DNA from: Sphingomonadales bacterium
Lineage (GTDB): Bacteria > Pseudomonadota > Alphaproteobacteria > Sphingomonadales > Sphingomonadaceae
NCBI GenBank assembly: GCA_024636595.1
Contig: JAGXGT010000067.1
Location: 1 to 10,390, forward strand
Length of the DNA: 10,390 nucleotides
Direction: 5' to 3'
In this document: positions 1 to 6,017 of the stretch, in pieces
Layout: each line of letters opens with the position of its first letter
Numbering within the stretch: the first letter of the stretch is position 1
Translations under genes and position numbers: made by a program
Notes under the pieces: model-generated
The model's database searches: none
Told to the model about the DNA's origin: nothing
Seen by the model: only the letters and a program-made list of their open reading frames with translations

Positions 1-90
1 CCATCCCCGGGGAGTCGTTTGACTGAGAGGCAGGTGTAACGCCCTGCGACCCGCTGAACCTGATCCCGATGACACGGGCGGAGGGAGGGA
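1..90 (+). promoter_or_regulatory. TPP (THI-box) riboswitch, 5' edge cut by the window
   Basis: This is the thiamine pyrophosphate aptamer that controls thiC. The conserved THI-box segments CTGAGA (near 22) and CTGAACCTGATC (53-64) are present, followed by a P4/P5-like CCCG...CGGG arm and the closing GGAGGGA. CGGGG (9-13) can pair with the CCCG at 50-53 as P2. AGTC/GACT forms the next helix and GCAGG/CCTGC (31-47) forms an optional P3a arm. Only the outermost P1 bases may lie before base 1. When TPP is bound, expression of the downstream gene is expected to fall. Identification rests on conserved core strings and position directly before thiC. Confidence 0.93.
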
Positions 91-112
91 GCGGATTTCG
101 ACAAAATCCCGC
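91..112 (+). promoter_or_regulatory. Possible expression-platform hairpin of the TPP riboswitch
   Basis: GCGGATTT (91-98) can pair with AAATCCCGC (104-112), with one bulged C and a short loop. CCCTC (112-116) could alternatively pair with GAGGG at the end of the aptamer. This offers two competing structures between the aptamer and the thiC ribosome binding site. There is no U-run after it, so translational or Rho-dependent control is more likely than intrinsic termination. This is inference from complementarity only. Confidence 0.35.
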
Positions 113-142
113 CCTCGTTCCGAAATGACAAAGGAACGAAAT

Positions 143-2053
143 ATGGCCGACCTCCCCGCAAAAACCGAAATTGGCGTAACCACCGGAGCGATCCGTGGCT
201 CGAAAAAGGTCCATGTCGCGGCGCACAGCGGCTCCGGCATCCGTGTCGCGATGCGCGAGATCCAGCTCGAGGGCGGCGAAGCCCCGGTCCGCGTCTACGA
301 TACCAGCGGCCCCTATACCGATCCCGAGGCGCTGATCGATATCAAGACCGGCCTCAACGAGCTGCGCAGCCCGTGGATCCGGGCGCGCGGCGATGTCGAG
401 GAAGTCACCCAGCGCGAGGTGAAGCCGGAAGACAATGGCCAGCTCGGCCCCGACCGCTCCGGCGGCGTCGCGCCTTTTCCCAACGTCCGCCGCAAGGTGC
501 TGCGCGCGAAACCGGGCGCCAATGTCAGCCAGATGCTCTACGCGCGTCAGGGCATCATCACTCCGGAAATGGAATATGTCGCCGAGCGCGAAAATCTCGG
601 GCGCGAGCGGCTGAAGGAATATAAGCGCGACGGCGAAAGCTTCGGCGCCTCGATCCCCGATTATGTCACGCCGGAATTTGTCCGCGACGAAATCGCGCGG
701 GGCAGGGCGATCATTCCCAACAATATCAACCACCCGGAATCCGAACCGATGGCGATCGGTCGCAATTTTCTGGTCAAGATCAACGCCAATATCGGCAACA
801 GCGCCGTCGCCTCCGACGTCGCCAACGAGGTCGACAAGATGGTCTGGTCGATCCGCTGGGGCGCGGACACGGTCATGGACCTGTCGACCGGCCGCAATAT
901 CCACGACACCCGCGAATGGATCATCCGCAACAGCCCCGTCCCGATCGGCACCGTGCCGATCTACCAGGCGCTGGAAAAGGTCGGCGGCGCCGCCGAGGAA
1001 CTGACCTGGGAAATCTTCCGCGACACCCTGATCGAGCAGGCCGAGCAGGGCGTCGACTATTTCACCATCCACGCCGGCGTCCGGCTGCCCTACGTGCCGA
1101 TGGCGGCCAAGCGCGTCACCGGCATCGTCAGCCGCGGCGGCTCGATCATGGCGAAATGGTGCCTGGCCCATCACAAGGAAAGCTTCCTCTACGAACATTT
1201 CGACGACATCACCGAGATCATGAAGGCCTATGACATCGCCTACAGCCTCGGCGACGGCCTGCGCCCCGGCTCGATCGCCGATGCCAATGACGAGGCTCAG
1301 TTCAGCGAACTCTACACGCTCGGCGAACTCACCCACCGCGCCTGGAAATCCGATGTGCAGGTGATGATCGAAGGCCCCGGCCACGTGCCGATGCACAAGA
1401 TCAAGGAGAATATGGAAAAGCAGCTGGCCGTCTGCGGCGAGGCGCCCTTCTACACGCTCGGCCCCCTTACCACCGACATCGCGCCCGGCTATGACCATAT
1501 CACCAGCGGCATCGGTGCTGCCCAGATCGGCTGGTATGGCACCGCGATGCTCTGCTATGTAACGCCCAAGGAACATCTCGGCCTGCCCGACCGCGACGAT
1601 GTGAAAGTCGGCGTGATCACCTACAAACTGGCCGCCCACGCCGCCGACCTCGCCAAGGGCCACCCGGCGGCGCAGGTCCGCGACGACGCGCTGAGCAAGG
1701 CCCGCTTCGAATTCCGCTGGCGCGACCAGTTCAACCTGTCGCTTGACCCCGATACAGCGGAAGAATATCACGACCAGACGCTGCCAGCAGAGGGCGCAAA
1801 AACCGCCCATTTCTGTTCGATGTGCGGCCCGAAATTCTGTTCGATGAAGATCTCGCAAGAGGTCCGCGACTTCGCCAGCAAACAGAACCAGAGCGCCGAG
1901 GGCTTCCTCGCCAGCGAGAAACTGGGCGCGGATACCGCAGCGGCGAGCAAGGCAGCAGCGGAAGAAGTCATGCGGGAGATGGCGAAGGTCTACAAGGACA
2001 AGGGGGATCGGTTGTATTTGCCGGAGGATGAGGTCACCGAACCGGCAGAGTAA
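143..2053 (+). CDS. thiC: Phosphomethylpyrimidine synthase ThiC
   Basis: ThiC is the radical-SAM enzyme that rearranges 5-aminoimidazole ribotide into HMP-phosphate, the pyrimidine half of thiamine, in the cytoplasm. The 636-residue product is of normal length for the bacterial enzyme. The C-terminal 4Fe-4S motif CxxCxxxxC is seen as C558, C561 and C566 (CSMCGPKFC). The central barrel carries conserved blocks such as NxNxG..., EGPGHVP and the GPLTTDIAPGYDHI region. I chose ATG 143 over the upstream in-frame ATG 125 because AAAGGA (129-134) sits about 8 bases before it, while ATG 125 has no Shine-Dalgarno sequence; the longer form would be 642 residues. Control is by the TPP riboswitch immediately upstream. 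No other thi gene is visible downstream, so it appears monocistronic here. Identification is secure. Confidence 0.98.
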   Translation: MADLPAKTEIGVTTGAIRGSKKVHVAAHSGSGIRVAMREIQLEGGEAPVRVYDTSGPYTDPEALIDIKTGLNELRSPWIRARGDVEEVTQREVKPEDNGQLGPDRSGGVAPFPNVRRKVLRAKPGANVSQMLYARQGIITPEMEYVAERENLGRERLKEYKRDGESFGASIPDYVTPEFVRDEIARGRAIIPNNINHPESEPMAIGRNFLVKINANIGNSAVASDVANEVDKMVWSIRWGADTVMDLSTGRNIHDTREWIIRNSPVPIGTVPIYQALEKVGGAAEELTWEIFRDTLIEQAEQGVDYFTIHAGVRLPYVPMAAKRVTGIVSRGGSIMAKWCLAHHKESFLYEHFDDITEIMKAYDIAYSLGDGLRPGSIADANDEAQFSELYTLGELTHRAWKSDVQVMIEGPGHVPMHKIKENMEKQLAVCGEAPFYTLGPLTTDIAPGYDHITSGIGAAQIGWYGTAMLCYVTPKEHLGLPDRDDVKVGVITYKLAAHAADLAKGHPAAQVRDDALSKARFEFRWRDQFNLSLDPDTAEEYHDQTLPAEGAKTAHFCSMCGPKFCSMKISQEVRDFASKQNQSAEGFLASEKLGADTAAASKAAAEEVMREMAKVYKDKGDRLYLPEDEVTEPAE

Positions 2054-2064
2054 TCCCTAAAAAG

Positions 2065-2086
2065 CCCCTCCCCTTCAGGAGAGGGG
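2065..2086. terminator. GC-rich hairpin after thiC, possible terminator or dispersed repeat
   Basis: CCCCTCCCC (2065-2073) pairs with GGAGAGGGG (2078-2086) around a TTCA loop with one C-A mismatch, starting 11 bases after the thiC stop. There is no T-run on the plus strand; five A's precede it, which would act as a U-tract on the minus strand. It could halt thiC transcription through its stability, but its sequence also resembles GC-rich intergenic repeats of sphingomonads. Confidence 0.5.
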
Positions 2087-2155
2087 TTGGGTGTGGTGTC
2101 TCTCCTCTGGCCACTCTGACTAGGTTGCACTGGGACGAGAACATGCCTCGTCATT

Positions 2156-2220
2156 CTGAACTTGTTTCAGGATTTTTTTGAGGCTTTGAACGTCCGCCAG
2201 AGGTCCTGAAACAATTTGAG
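2156..2220. repeat. Intergenic inverted repeat with TTGTTTCAGGA / TCCTGAAACAA arms
   Basis: The arm at 2156-2172 and the arm at 2204-2220 are inverted copies with two mismatches over 17 bases; the inner 11 bases match perfectly. About 31 bases separate them. The CTGAACTTGTTTCAGG wording is familiar from dispersed intergenic repeats in sphingomonad genomes, so I read this as one unit of such a family, not a gene-specific regulator. No ORF fits here. Confidence 0.6.
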
Positions 2221-2237
2221 AATGTTAAACATAAAGT

Positions 2238-2269
2238 CCATCCCGGTCAGAGGATGGGTTGGGGTGGGG
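2238..2269. repeat. Hairpin with G-rich tail, related to the hairpin after thiC
   Basis: CCATCC (2238-2243) pairs with GGATGG (2252-2257). The following GGTTGGGGTGGGG tail resembles the GGTTGGGTGTGG tail that follows the hairpin at 2065-2086. The two hairpin-plus-tail units flank the inverted repeat at 2156-2220. The whole 2054-2349 gap is therefore made of repeat-like pieces plus an AT-rich leader for the next gene. Confidence 0.4.
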
Positions 2270-2323
2270 CCTGTTATTTGGGTGCTAACTTGATCAATTG
2301 AACATTGTTGCTGGGAATAGAAC

Positions 2324-2329
2324 TATAAA
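2324..2329 (+). promoter_or_regulatory. Candidate -10 box (TATAAA) for the HEPN gene
   Basis: TATAAA lies 20 bases before the chosen TTG start, in DNA that turns AT-rich at about 2280. No good -35 hexamer is visible at 16-18 bases; TTGAAC is 20 bases upstream, which is long. This is weak evidence. Confidence 0.2.
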
Positions 2330-2807
2330 GTATCACGAAACGATTGTGATTGGGGAATATTTGGATTTGCGAAAGAGATTTTCCATTGGGAGTAGATCGG
2401 TTGGCTATACTTGATTTGCATTTTGTCGATGAACTCATTGAGGTTCGAGAAAATCAACATGGAGGATATCCCGGTGCTCCCGAAATAATTAATGGTCAGA
2501 GAGTGGGGGCGTCGATTAATCGAAGCTGCATTGTAATGCTCTCAGCGCTCTTGCAGTCGTTTGTTGAGGAAGTTTTTCAAGAGATCTCAATTGAATACCT
2601 TGGAATTGAACAAGATGGGCGCACAGCATATCGCGGTTCATATTCAAGGTGGGGGAATCCCAGTGATGAAAACATTAGCAGGCTGTTTATTAGGCTCGGT
2701 GTAAAGGACATATTGCATGACCTTGGCTGGCAACGGATAACCAACCATCGAATCCGGTTAAACTTGCGAAACCTCAATCAACTTCGCAATCAGATTGCAC
2801 ATGGCAC

Positions 2808-2811
2808 ACGC
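2808..2811. repeat. Left copy of IS target-site duplication (ACGC)
   Basis: ACGC lies directly before the IS tip and is repeated directly after the other end (4083-4086). Four-base duplications are usual for the IS407 group of the IS3 family. Confidence 0.85.
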
Positions 2812-2823
2812 TGACGTGACCCC
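2812..2823 (+). repeat. IS left terminal inverted repeat
   Basis: TGACGTGACCCC is a perfect 12-base match to the complement of 4071-4082. Its first three bases form an in-frame TGA stop for the interrupted HEPN gene. Confidence 0.92.
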
Positions 2824-2874
2824 TTAAAACTCCTCCAGAATTGATTAGAGTCCGGCCTACGAAAGGACGGATTA

Positions 2875-3141
2875 ATGAAGCGGATACGATTTACGGAAGA
2901 ACAGATTATCGGGGTTTTGCGTGAGGCAGAGGCGGGCGCGAAGACATCTGATTTGGCGCGCAAGCATGGTGTGTCGGAAGCGACACTTTACAACTGGAAG
3001 TCCAAGTATGGCGGGCTGGAAGTGTCAGAAGCGAAGCGGCTTCGTGCACTGGAAGCGGAGAACACGCAGCTCAAGAAGTTGCTGGCCGATACGATGCTGG
3101 ATAATGCAGGTCTGAAGGATCTGCTGTCAAAAAAGTGGTAA
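2875..3141 (+). CDS. IS3-family (IS407 group) transposase subunit OrfA
   Basis: This 88-residue DNA-binding subunit recognises the IS ends. Residues 1-50 form a helix-turn-helix of the HTH_8/Tnp_1 type (FTEEQIIGVLREAEAG...DLARKHGVSEATLYNWKSKYGG). Residues 53-85 form a leucine-zipper-like coiled coil (EAKRLRALEAENTQLKKLL) used for multimerisation. It ends in the LKDLLSKKW tail typical of IS407-group OrfA proteins. ATG 2875 has AAAGGA (2862-2867) at good spacing. The 3' end overlaps orfB and holds the frameshift signal that makes the OrfAB transposase; OrfA alone usually acts as a regulator of transposition. Confidence 0.95.
   Translation: MKRIRFTEEQIIGVLREAEAGAKTSDLARKHGVSEATLYNWKSKYGGLEVSEAKRLRALEAENTQLKKLLADTMLDNAGLKDLLSKKW
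3129..3135 (+). other. Programmed -1 frameshift site A-AAA-AAG
   Basis: The heptamer A AAA AAG lies in the correct phase of orfA (TCA AAA AAG). Slipping back one base at this point reads GTG GTA ACG and continues into orfB, giving an OrfAB fusion of about 396 residues. This is the standard IS3-family frameshift signal. I did not find an obvious strong stimulatory hairpin by eye. Confidence 0.88.
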
Positions 3142-4064
3142 CGCCTGCTGCAAGGCGTGAAGCGGTGCTGCATCTTCAGGCTCTGCTTAATGTCAGCGAG
3201 CGGCGGGCGTGTAGGGTTATCGATGCGGATCGCACGAGCATGCGCTATCGGTCGCGTCGTGGTGATGATGCAGAGATTCGTGAGAAGCTGCGGGCCTTGG
3301 CACAGGAGCGCCGCCGGTTCGGCTATCGACGTTTGCATATCCTTCTGCGCCGTGATGGCGTGATCATCAATCGCAAGAAGACACAGCGGCTTTACCGTGA
3401 AGAAGGCTTGACGGTGCGTCGGCGTAAAGGTCGCAAACGTGCGGTTGGCACGCGCACTCGCCCACCTGTTGTGGCATTGCCCAACCAATGCTGGAGCCTC
3501 GACTTTGTGCATGACCAGCTTGCCACGGGTCGCCGGTTCCGCGTGCTGAACATCGTTGATGACGTAACCCGAGAATGCCTTCGTGCGGTGCCTGACACAT
3601 CGATCTCGGGACGTAGAGTTGTGCGTGAACTGGCTGCACTGATCACCGAGCGCGGCAAGCCGGGTATGATCGTCAGCGATAATGGCACGGAACTCACCTC
3701 CAATAGGGTGCTGGCCTGGTGCGGCGAGGCAAAGATAGAATGGCATTACACGACCCCCGGCAAACCGACAGAGAATGCGTTCGTGGAGAGCTTTAACGGA
3801 CGCATGCGTGACGAGCTATTAAACGAGACGCTGTTCATGAGCCTTGATCACGCCCGTGAAAAGGTCGCTGCATGGACCGATGACTACAATAACCAGCGGC
3901 CACACTCATCGCTGGGATACGCCACTCCGGCGGCGTTCGCTGCCGAACTCGAAAAGCAAGGGGCTGCTTCGCTCCGCATAGCCGGAGGCTACGCTACGCA
4001 GCCCCTTGCTTCACCTGCGCAGTCGCGCAATAACGATGCCCAGACTCTAATCGCAAATGGATGA
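3135..4064 (+). CDS. IS3-family (IS407 group) transposase OrfB, DDE catalytic domain
   Basis: This 309-residue reading frame is translated mainly as the C-terminal part of the OrfAB fusion. It has an HTH_21-type region (about 40-95, including RFGYRRLHILLRRDG) and an rve integrase core. The DDE triad is visible as D123 (SLDF), D182 (VSDNGTE) and E218 (NAFVESFNG), with exactly 35 residues between the last two, as expected. No internal stop or frameshift is present, so the enzyme is predicted to be active. GTG 3135 marks the start of the open frame and need not be used as an independent start. The C-terminal tail after residue 270 is encoded over a strong hairpin (3954-4011). Confidence 0.95.
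   Translation: MVTPAARREAVLHLQALLNVSERRACRVIDADRTSMRYRSRRGDDAEIREKLRALAQERRRFGYRRLHILLRRDGVIINRKKTQRLYREEGLTVRRRKGRKRAVGTRTRPPVVALPNQCWSLDFVHDQLATGRRFRVLNIVDDVTRECLRAVPDTSISGRRVVRELAALITERGKPGMIVSDNGTELTSNRVLAWCGEAKIEWHYTTPGKPTENAFVESFNGRMRDELLNETLFMSLDHAREKVAAWTDDYNNQRPHSSLGYATPAAFAAELEKQGAASLRIAGGYATQPLASPAQSRNNDAQTLIANG
3954..4011. repeat. 14-bp perfect inverted repeat inside the 3' end of orfB
   Basis: The arms at 3954-3967 and 3998-4011 (AGCAAGGGGCTGC and its complement, plus one A/T pair) are perfect over 14 bases. A second small stem CTCCG/CGGAG lies inside the loop. It covers the codons for the alanine-rich OrfB tail, outside the catalytic core. It could act as an mRNA structure blocking readthrough or stabilising the 3' end. 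Confidence 0.7.
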
Positions 4065-4070
4065 ACGTTG

Positions 4071-4082
4071 GGGGTCACGTCA
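4071..4082 (-). repeat. IS right terminal inverted repeat
   Basis: GGGGTCACGTCA is the exact complement of the left end and lies 6 bases after the orfB stop. Confidence 0.92.
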
Positions 4083-4086
4083 ACGC
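4083..4086. repeat. Right copy of IS target-site duplication (ACGC)
   Basis: ACGC matches 2808-2811. Deleting this copy together with the IS restores the HEPN reading frame exactly, which supports these boundaries. Confidence 0.85.
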
Positions 4087-4241
4087 GAACTCAGCATAAA
4101 TCAGCGTCAATATTCTCTGTCTCTTGCAGAGGTTAAGCGATTCCGAAATTTTACCGAGAGGTTTTCAGATAGATTTCCCAATCACGTGCGATCGATATTA
4201 GAAATCGACTGAATTACTGTGGCCAAAAATTCCCCGGAACT

Positions 4242-4724
4242 CTAGTCAAAATTATAGCCCGCTGCTTCAAGTCGCCGCATTAACATGGATATAAATGCTA
4301 AGTGTTCGAGACAAAGTGATTGCTCATCTCTCAACATGTATTCATGCCCTCTTGGATTCCGTACAGCCCAAACCATACCAATGAAGAGCGACATATATCC
4401 TTTTTGTTCATTCAGGACTGTTTCATCCGAGAGATCGCCCAAAACTATTTTTGGGTTCTTTTCGGAGAACGCTTTTTGCATCAATGCAGCCCCAGATTCA
4501 GAAAGACCCGCCATTCTAGCAATTCGACGATCAACAAATTTCGCGGCATGAAACGTCGCTTCGGCATAGTGTGCGTCGTCGAAGAGCCGTTTGACCTTTT
4601 TCGGAAATTTGACATGGATGTCTCGGACTATGAATTGATGCCGGTCTCCTTCCTCGGAAGTTGGTTCTTGTGTAAAAAAGCTTACCCGGCGTACGATTGC
4701 TTCAAAAGTTTCAAGAGTTTCCAT
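4242..4724 (-). CDS. TIGR02391 (Ymh) family protein, HEPN-like putative RNase
   Basis: This 160-residue protein resembles the TIGR02391/Ymh family, found in mobile and defence contexts and related to abortive-infection HEPN proteins. Visible features are the helical segment AHYAEATFHAAKFVDRRIA (51-69), the FSEKNPKIVLGDLSD turn region (86-100), the GYMSLFIGMVWAVRNPRGHE block (109-128) and a C-terminal helix (HLAFISMLMRRLEAAGY). R122-x4-H127 fits the HEPN RNase signature, with a Glu directly after the His. No signal peptide or membrane segment is seen, so it should be cytosolic. Its ATG overlaps the last 14 bases of the DUF5343 gene, implying translational coupling in one operon. RNase activity is inferred from the motif, not shown. 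Low GC suggests transfer. Confidence 0.82.
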   Translation of the reverse strand: METLETFEAIVRRVSFFTQEPTSEEGDRHQFIVRDIHVKFPKKVKRLFDDAHYAEATFHAAKFVDRRIARMAGLSESGAALMQKAFSEKNPKIVLGDLSDETVLNEQKGYMSLFIGMVWAVRNPRGHEYMLRDEQSLCLEHLAFISMLMRRLEAAGYNFD

Positions 4725-5397
4725 CGATTAAATTCTTTTTGATGCTAGCAAATATGTGATCATATGCATCTTTTGAAGCATTTGCCGGAAGGTTGACCTC
4801 AACCCGCACTGTTAAGGCTATGTTTGAATGATTTTTTTGGTCATCCGTTTTTCCGGTTTTTTTGTTTTCATATGTTTTTTCATCCGGCTTATCTTTCTTT
4901 TCTGATGCCTTTTTTGGATTGCCGGCTTCAGTTGTTTTCCTTCCGGTGTACCGACCACGGGCTGCAACTTCTTCACTGCGCTTAGCGCTCAGAGAGGAAA
5001 GCGTTTGAAAAGTAATCGCTTGACGCTTCCCCACGACCGCGCTTGTATTATCGCTCCTGCGGAAGAACGAAATTAATTCATCTTGATCAGCAGTCCATGC
5101 GCCATCGGATCGTAGCTCAAACAATTCGGAATAGGCCTTTTCAATTTGTTTTGCCAAATTCTCGGAAAATTCGTTGTCGTTATGAAGCGTGAAGAGTTCT
5201 TTGCCTGCTTCCGTTCTCTGATTTTGATCATCAATTAGTTCAAGAAACTTGAGAACATTAATAACCCCATTTTCGTTCCCGGAAGCCACGGCCAGTTTCT
5301 TCAAGGTTTCGGAATCAACTTTTACCGGAAACGACTGACGAAACTGATTGATTGCGGTTTGTAGAATCCCGCCGCTCGGGACGTAAGGATGTGACAT
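4711..5397 (-). CDS. DUF5343 family protein
   Basis: This 228-residue protein starts MSHPYVPSGGILQTAINQ and continues with FPVKVDSETLKKL and NVLKFLELIDDQNQRT, the usual opening of DUF5343 proteins. The first 60 or so residues look like a small winged-helix or helical domain. SELFELRSDGAWTADQDELISFFR and VVGKRQAITFQTLSSLS follow (about 90-135). A lysine/glutamate-rich linker, likely disordered, spans about 140-190. The end, NIALTVRVEVNLPANASKDAYDHIFASIKKNLI, looks like a small alpha-beta module. The biochemical function is unknown to me. GGAG (5405-5408 on the plus strand, as CTCC) sits 7 bases before the ATG. It is the first gene of a two-gene operon with the TIGR02391 gene, so it is a candidate regulator, sensor or antitoxin partner; this is inference from context. 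Confidence 0.85.
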   Translation of the reverse strand: MSHPYVPSGGILQTAINQFRQSFPVKVDSETLKKLAVASGNENGVINVLKFLELIDDQNQRTEAGKELFTLHNDNEFSENLAKQIEKAYSELFELRSDGAWTADQDELISFFRRSDNTSAVVGKRQAITFQTLSSLSAKRSEEVAARGRYTGRKTTEAGNPKKASEKKDKPDEKTYENKKTGKTDDQKNHSNIALTVRVEVNLPANASKDAYDHIFASIKKNLIDGNS

Positions 5398-5440
5398 GCT
5401 CGTGCTCCATCTTGGACAATCAAAGATAGTTTGTTCTTGC

Positions 5441-5449
5441 TTAATAGCA
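5441..5449 (-). promoter_or_regulatory. Candidate extended -10 promoter for the DUF5343-TIGR02391 operon
   Basis: On the minus strand TGCTATTAA gives an extended -10 (TGn before TATTAA) about 44 bases before the DUF5343 ATG, leaving a plausible leader. No convincing -35 box is present. An A/T dyad, CAAAAAAAT (5457-5465) with ATTTTTTG (5470-5477), lies just upstream, where a repressor could block polymerase. Confidence 0.3.
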
Positions 5450-5512
5450 AATATTTCAAAAAAATCGCCATTTTTTGTTGATTATTTGAAAATTGGATAA
5501 GGGGGGATTCCA

Positions 5513-5568
5513 CTGACAGTTTACTAAACGCACAAAGCTGGAACTATGCTGTCAGCGCACTTTGTGCG
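5513..5568. repeat. Two interleaved inverted repeats (pseudoknot topology)
   Basis: CTGACAG (5513-5519) pairs with CTGTCAG (5549-5555). CGCACAAAG (5529-5537), inside that loop, pairs with CTTTGTGCG (5560-5568) outside it. Both pairs are perfect, and the order A-B-A'-B' is that of an H-type pseudoknot if transcribed. CGCAC/GTGCG (5556-5568) is a competing small hairpin. It lies at the edge of the AT-rich island. The function is unknown. Confidence 0.4.
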
Positions 5569-5623
5569 AACCAGAAGCCATTTTGCAGTACTAAGATAAT
5601 CGCAAACACACCACCTACCCCCA

Positions 5624-5750
5624 GGCACCAACTTCTCCACCAGCCGCCTTAACTCCCCCGCCGCCGTATGCCCCGCCACCACCTCATAATAGCCAATCCC
5701 AGCCCGCCGCAGCGCCTCTTTGTTCACCGCATCGCGTGCCGCGGCTGTGT
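5624..5750 (-). pseudogene. Remnant of the 3' end of a DUF2726 gene
   Basis: This stretch matches 7000-7126, the 3' end of the intact DUF2726 gene, without gaps. My hand alignment shows 13 differences in 127 bases, about 90 percent identity. It would encode TAAARDAVNKEALRRAGIGY and VVAGHTAAGELRRLVEKLVP, nearly the same as the intact C-terminus. Homology stops at both ends: there is no domain or membrane segment upstream, and the original stop is replaced by unrelated codons. It is therefore a broken duplicate, probably left by a recombination or duplication that also placed the 6018-6929 gene between the copies. The open frame around it runs 5524-5757 but has no believable start signal. Confidence 0.75.
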
Positions 5751-5969
5751 CTGGCATGGGATCAAGCTAATAAGGCGCTGATTCCATCCCCATGTTAAAA
5801 TAATCCACTGTCTTCAACATATTGGCTTGATATGTTAGCAGGATCGCCAATTCACAGGCATGTGCCCGTCCCAACTGCGCCATGCCGGTAATGAAAAATC
5901 TAGCACCAAGCCGCCAAGGCGCTAGGATGCGGATATAACCATTGCAGTGGCAGACAACCGCTGTGCTAT
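5751..5969. other. Intergenic stretch without a recognisable gene
   Basis: Together with the flanking elements, bases 5398-6017 carry no intact gene. A minus-strand open frame (5767-6126) ends in GMAQLGRAHACELAILLTY and further plausible-looking residues, but its upstream half runs antisense through the 6018 gene and it has no start signal. It may include the tail of a decayed gene. A 7-bp inverted repeat, AACATAT (5816-5822) with ATATGTT (5830-5836), is the only clear structure. Confidence 0.4.
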
Positions 5970-5990
5970 CCGCCGACCCGTTGTCGGCGG
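5970..5990 (+). promoter_or_regulatory. Hairpin in the leader of the secreted-protein gene
   Basis: CCGCCGAC (5970-5977) and GTCGGCGG (5983-5990) form a perfect 8-bp stem with a 5-base loop, 10 bases before the GGGGGAGGA ribosome binding site at 6001-6009. It has no T-run after it, so it is more likely a leader structure than an intrinsic terminator. Confidence 0.4.
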
Positions 5991-6017
5991 GGATTTGATT
6001 GGGGGAGGATTGAAGTG

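Larger units (their letters stand above)
2812..4082 (+). mobile_element. Complete IS3-family insertion sequence (IS407 group), 1271 bp
   Basis: The element is bounded by perfect 12-bp terminal inverted repeats, TGACGTGACCCC at 2812-2823 and its complement at 4071-4082, with the TG...CA tips usual for IS3 elements. It is flanked by ACGC direct repeats. Inside are orfA and orfB in the 0 and -1 frames joined by an A-AAA-AAG slippery site. Length, 4-bp duplication and OrfA sequence place it in the IS407 group. Intact ends, intact frames and identical target repeats point to a recent insertion that may still be mobile. It interrupts the HEPN gene in the same orientation. Confidence 0.95.
2350..4212 (+). 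pseudogene. HEPN-domain protein gene (RiboL-PSP-HEPN-like) interrupted by an IS3 element
   Basis: The 5' part (2350-2811) encodes 154 residues. The 3' part (4087-4212) encodes the last 41 and a TGA stop. Removing the IS (2812-4082) and one copy of the ACGC duplication gives an exact 195-codon frame. The product has a helix of the type NRSCIVMLSALLQSFVEEVF (57-76) and the HEPN motif R146-x4-H151 in RNQIAHG. HEPN proteins are often RNases in toxin-antitoxin and antiphage systems; the RiboL-PSP-HEPN assignment is by eye. The start is uncertain: TTG 2350 is the first in-frame start after a stop, with TTG 2386 or 2401 as alternatives, and no clear Shine-Dalgarno. In the present state the TGA at the IS tip ends translation three codons after the catalytic His, so a truncated product keeping the motif but lacking the last helix could still be made. 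GC content is well below that of thiC, suggesting transfer. It is convergent with the TIGR02391 gene, 29 bp away. Confidence 0.8.

Noticed and set aside
2988..3746. Minus-strand open frame of 252 codons inside the IS
   Set aside because: It is antisense to orfA and orfB, which carry the HTH, frameshift signal and DDE triad.
5870..5900. GGCGCAGTTGGGA on the minus strand resembling a tRNA D-arm
   Set aside because: No T-arm GGTTCGAATCC-like box and no acceptor stem could be found nearby.
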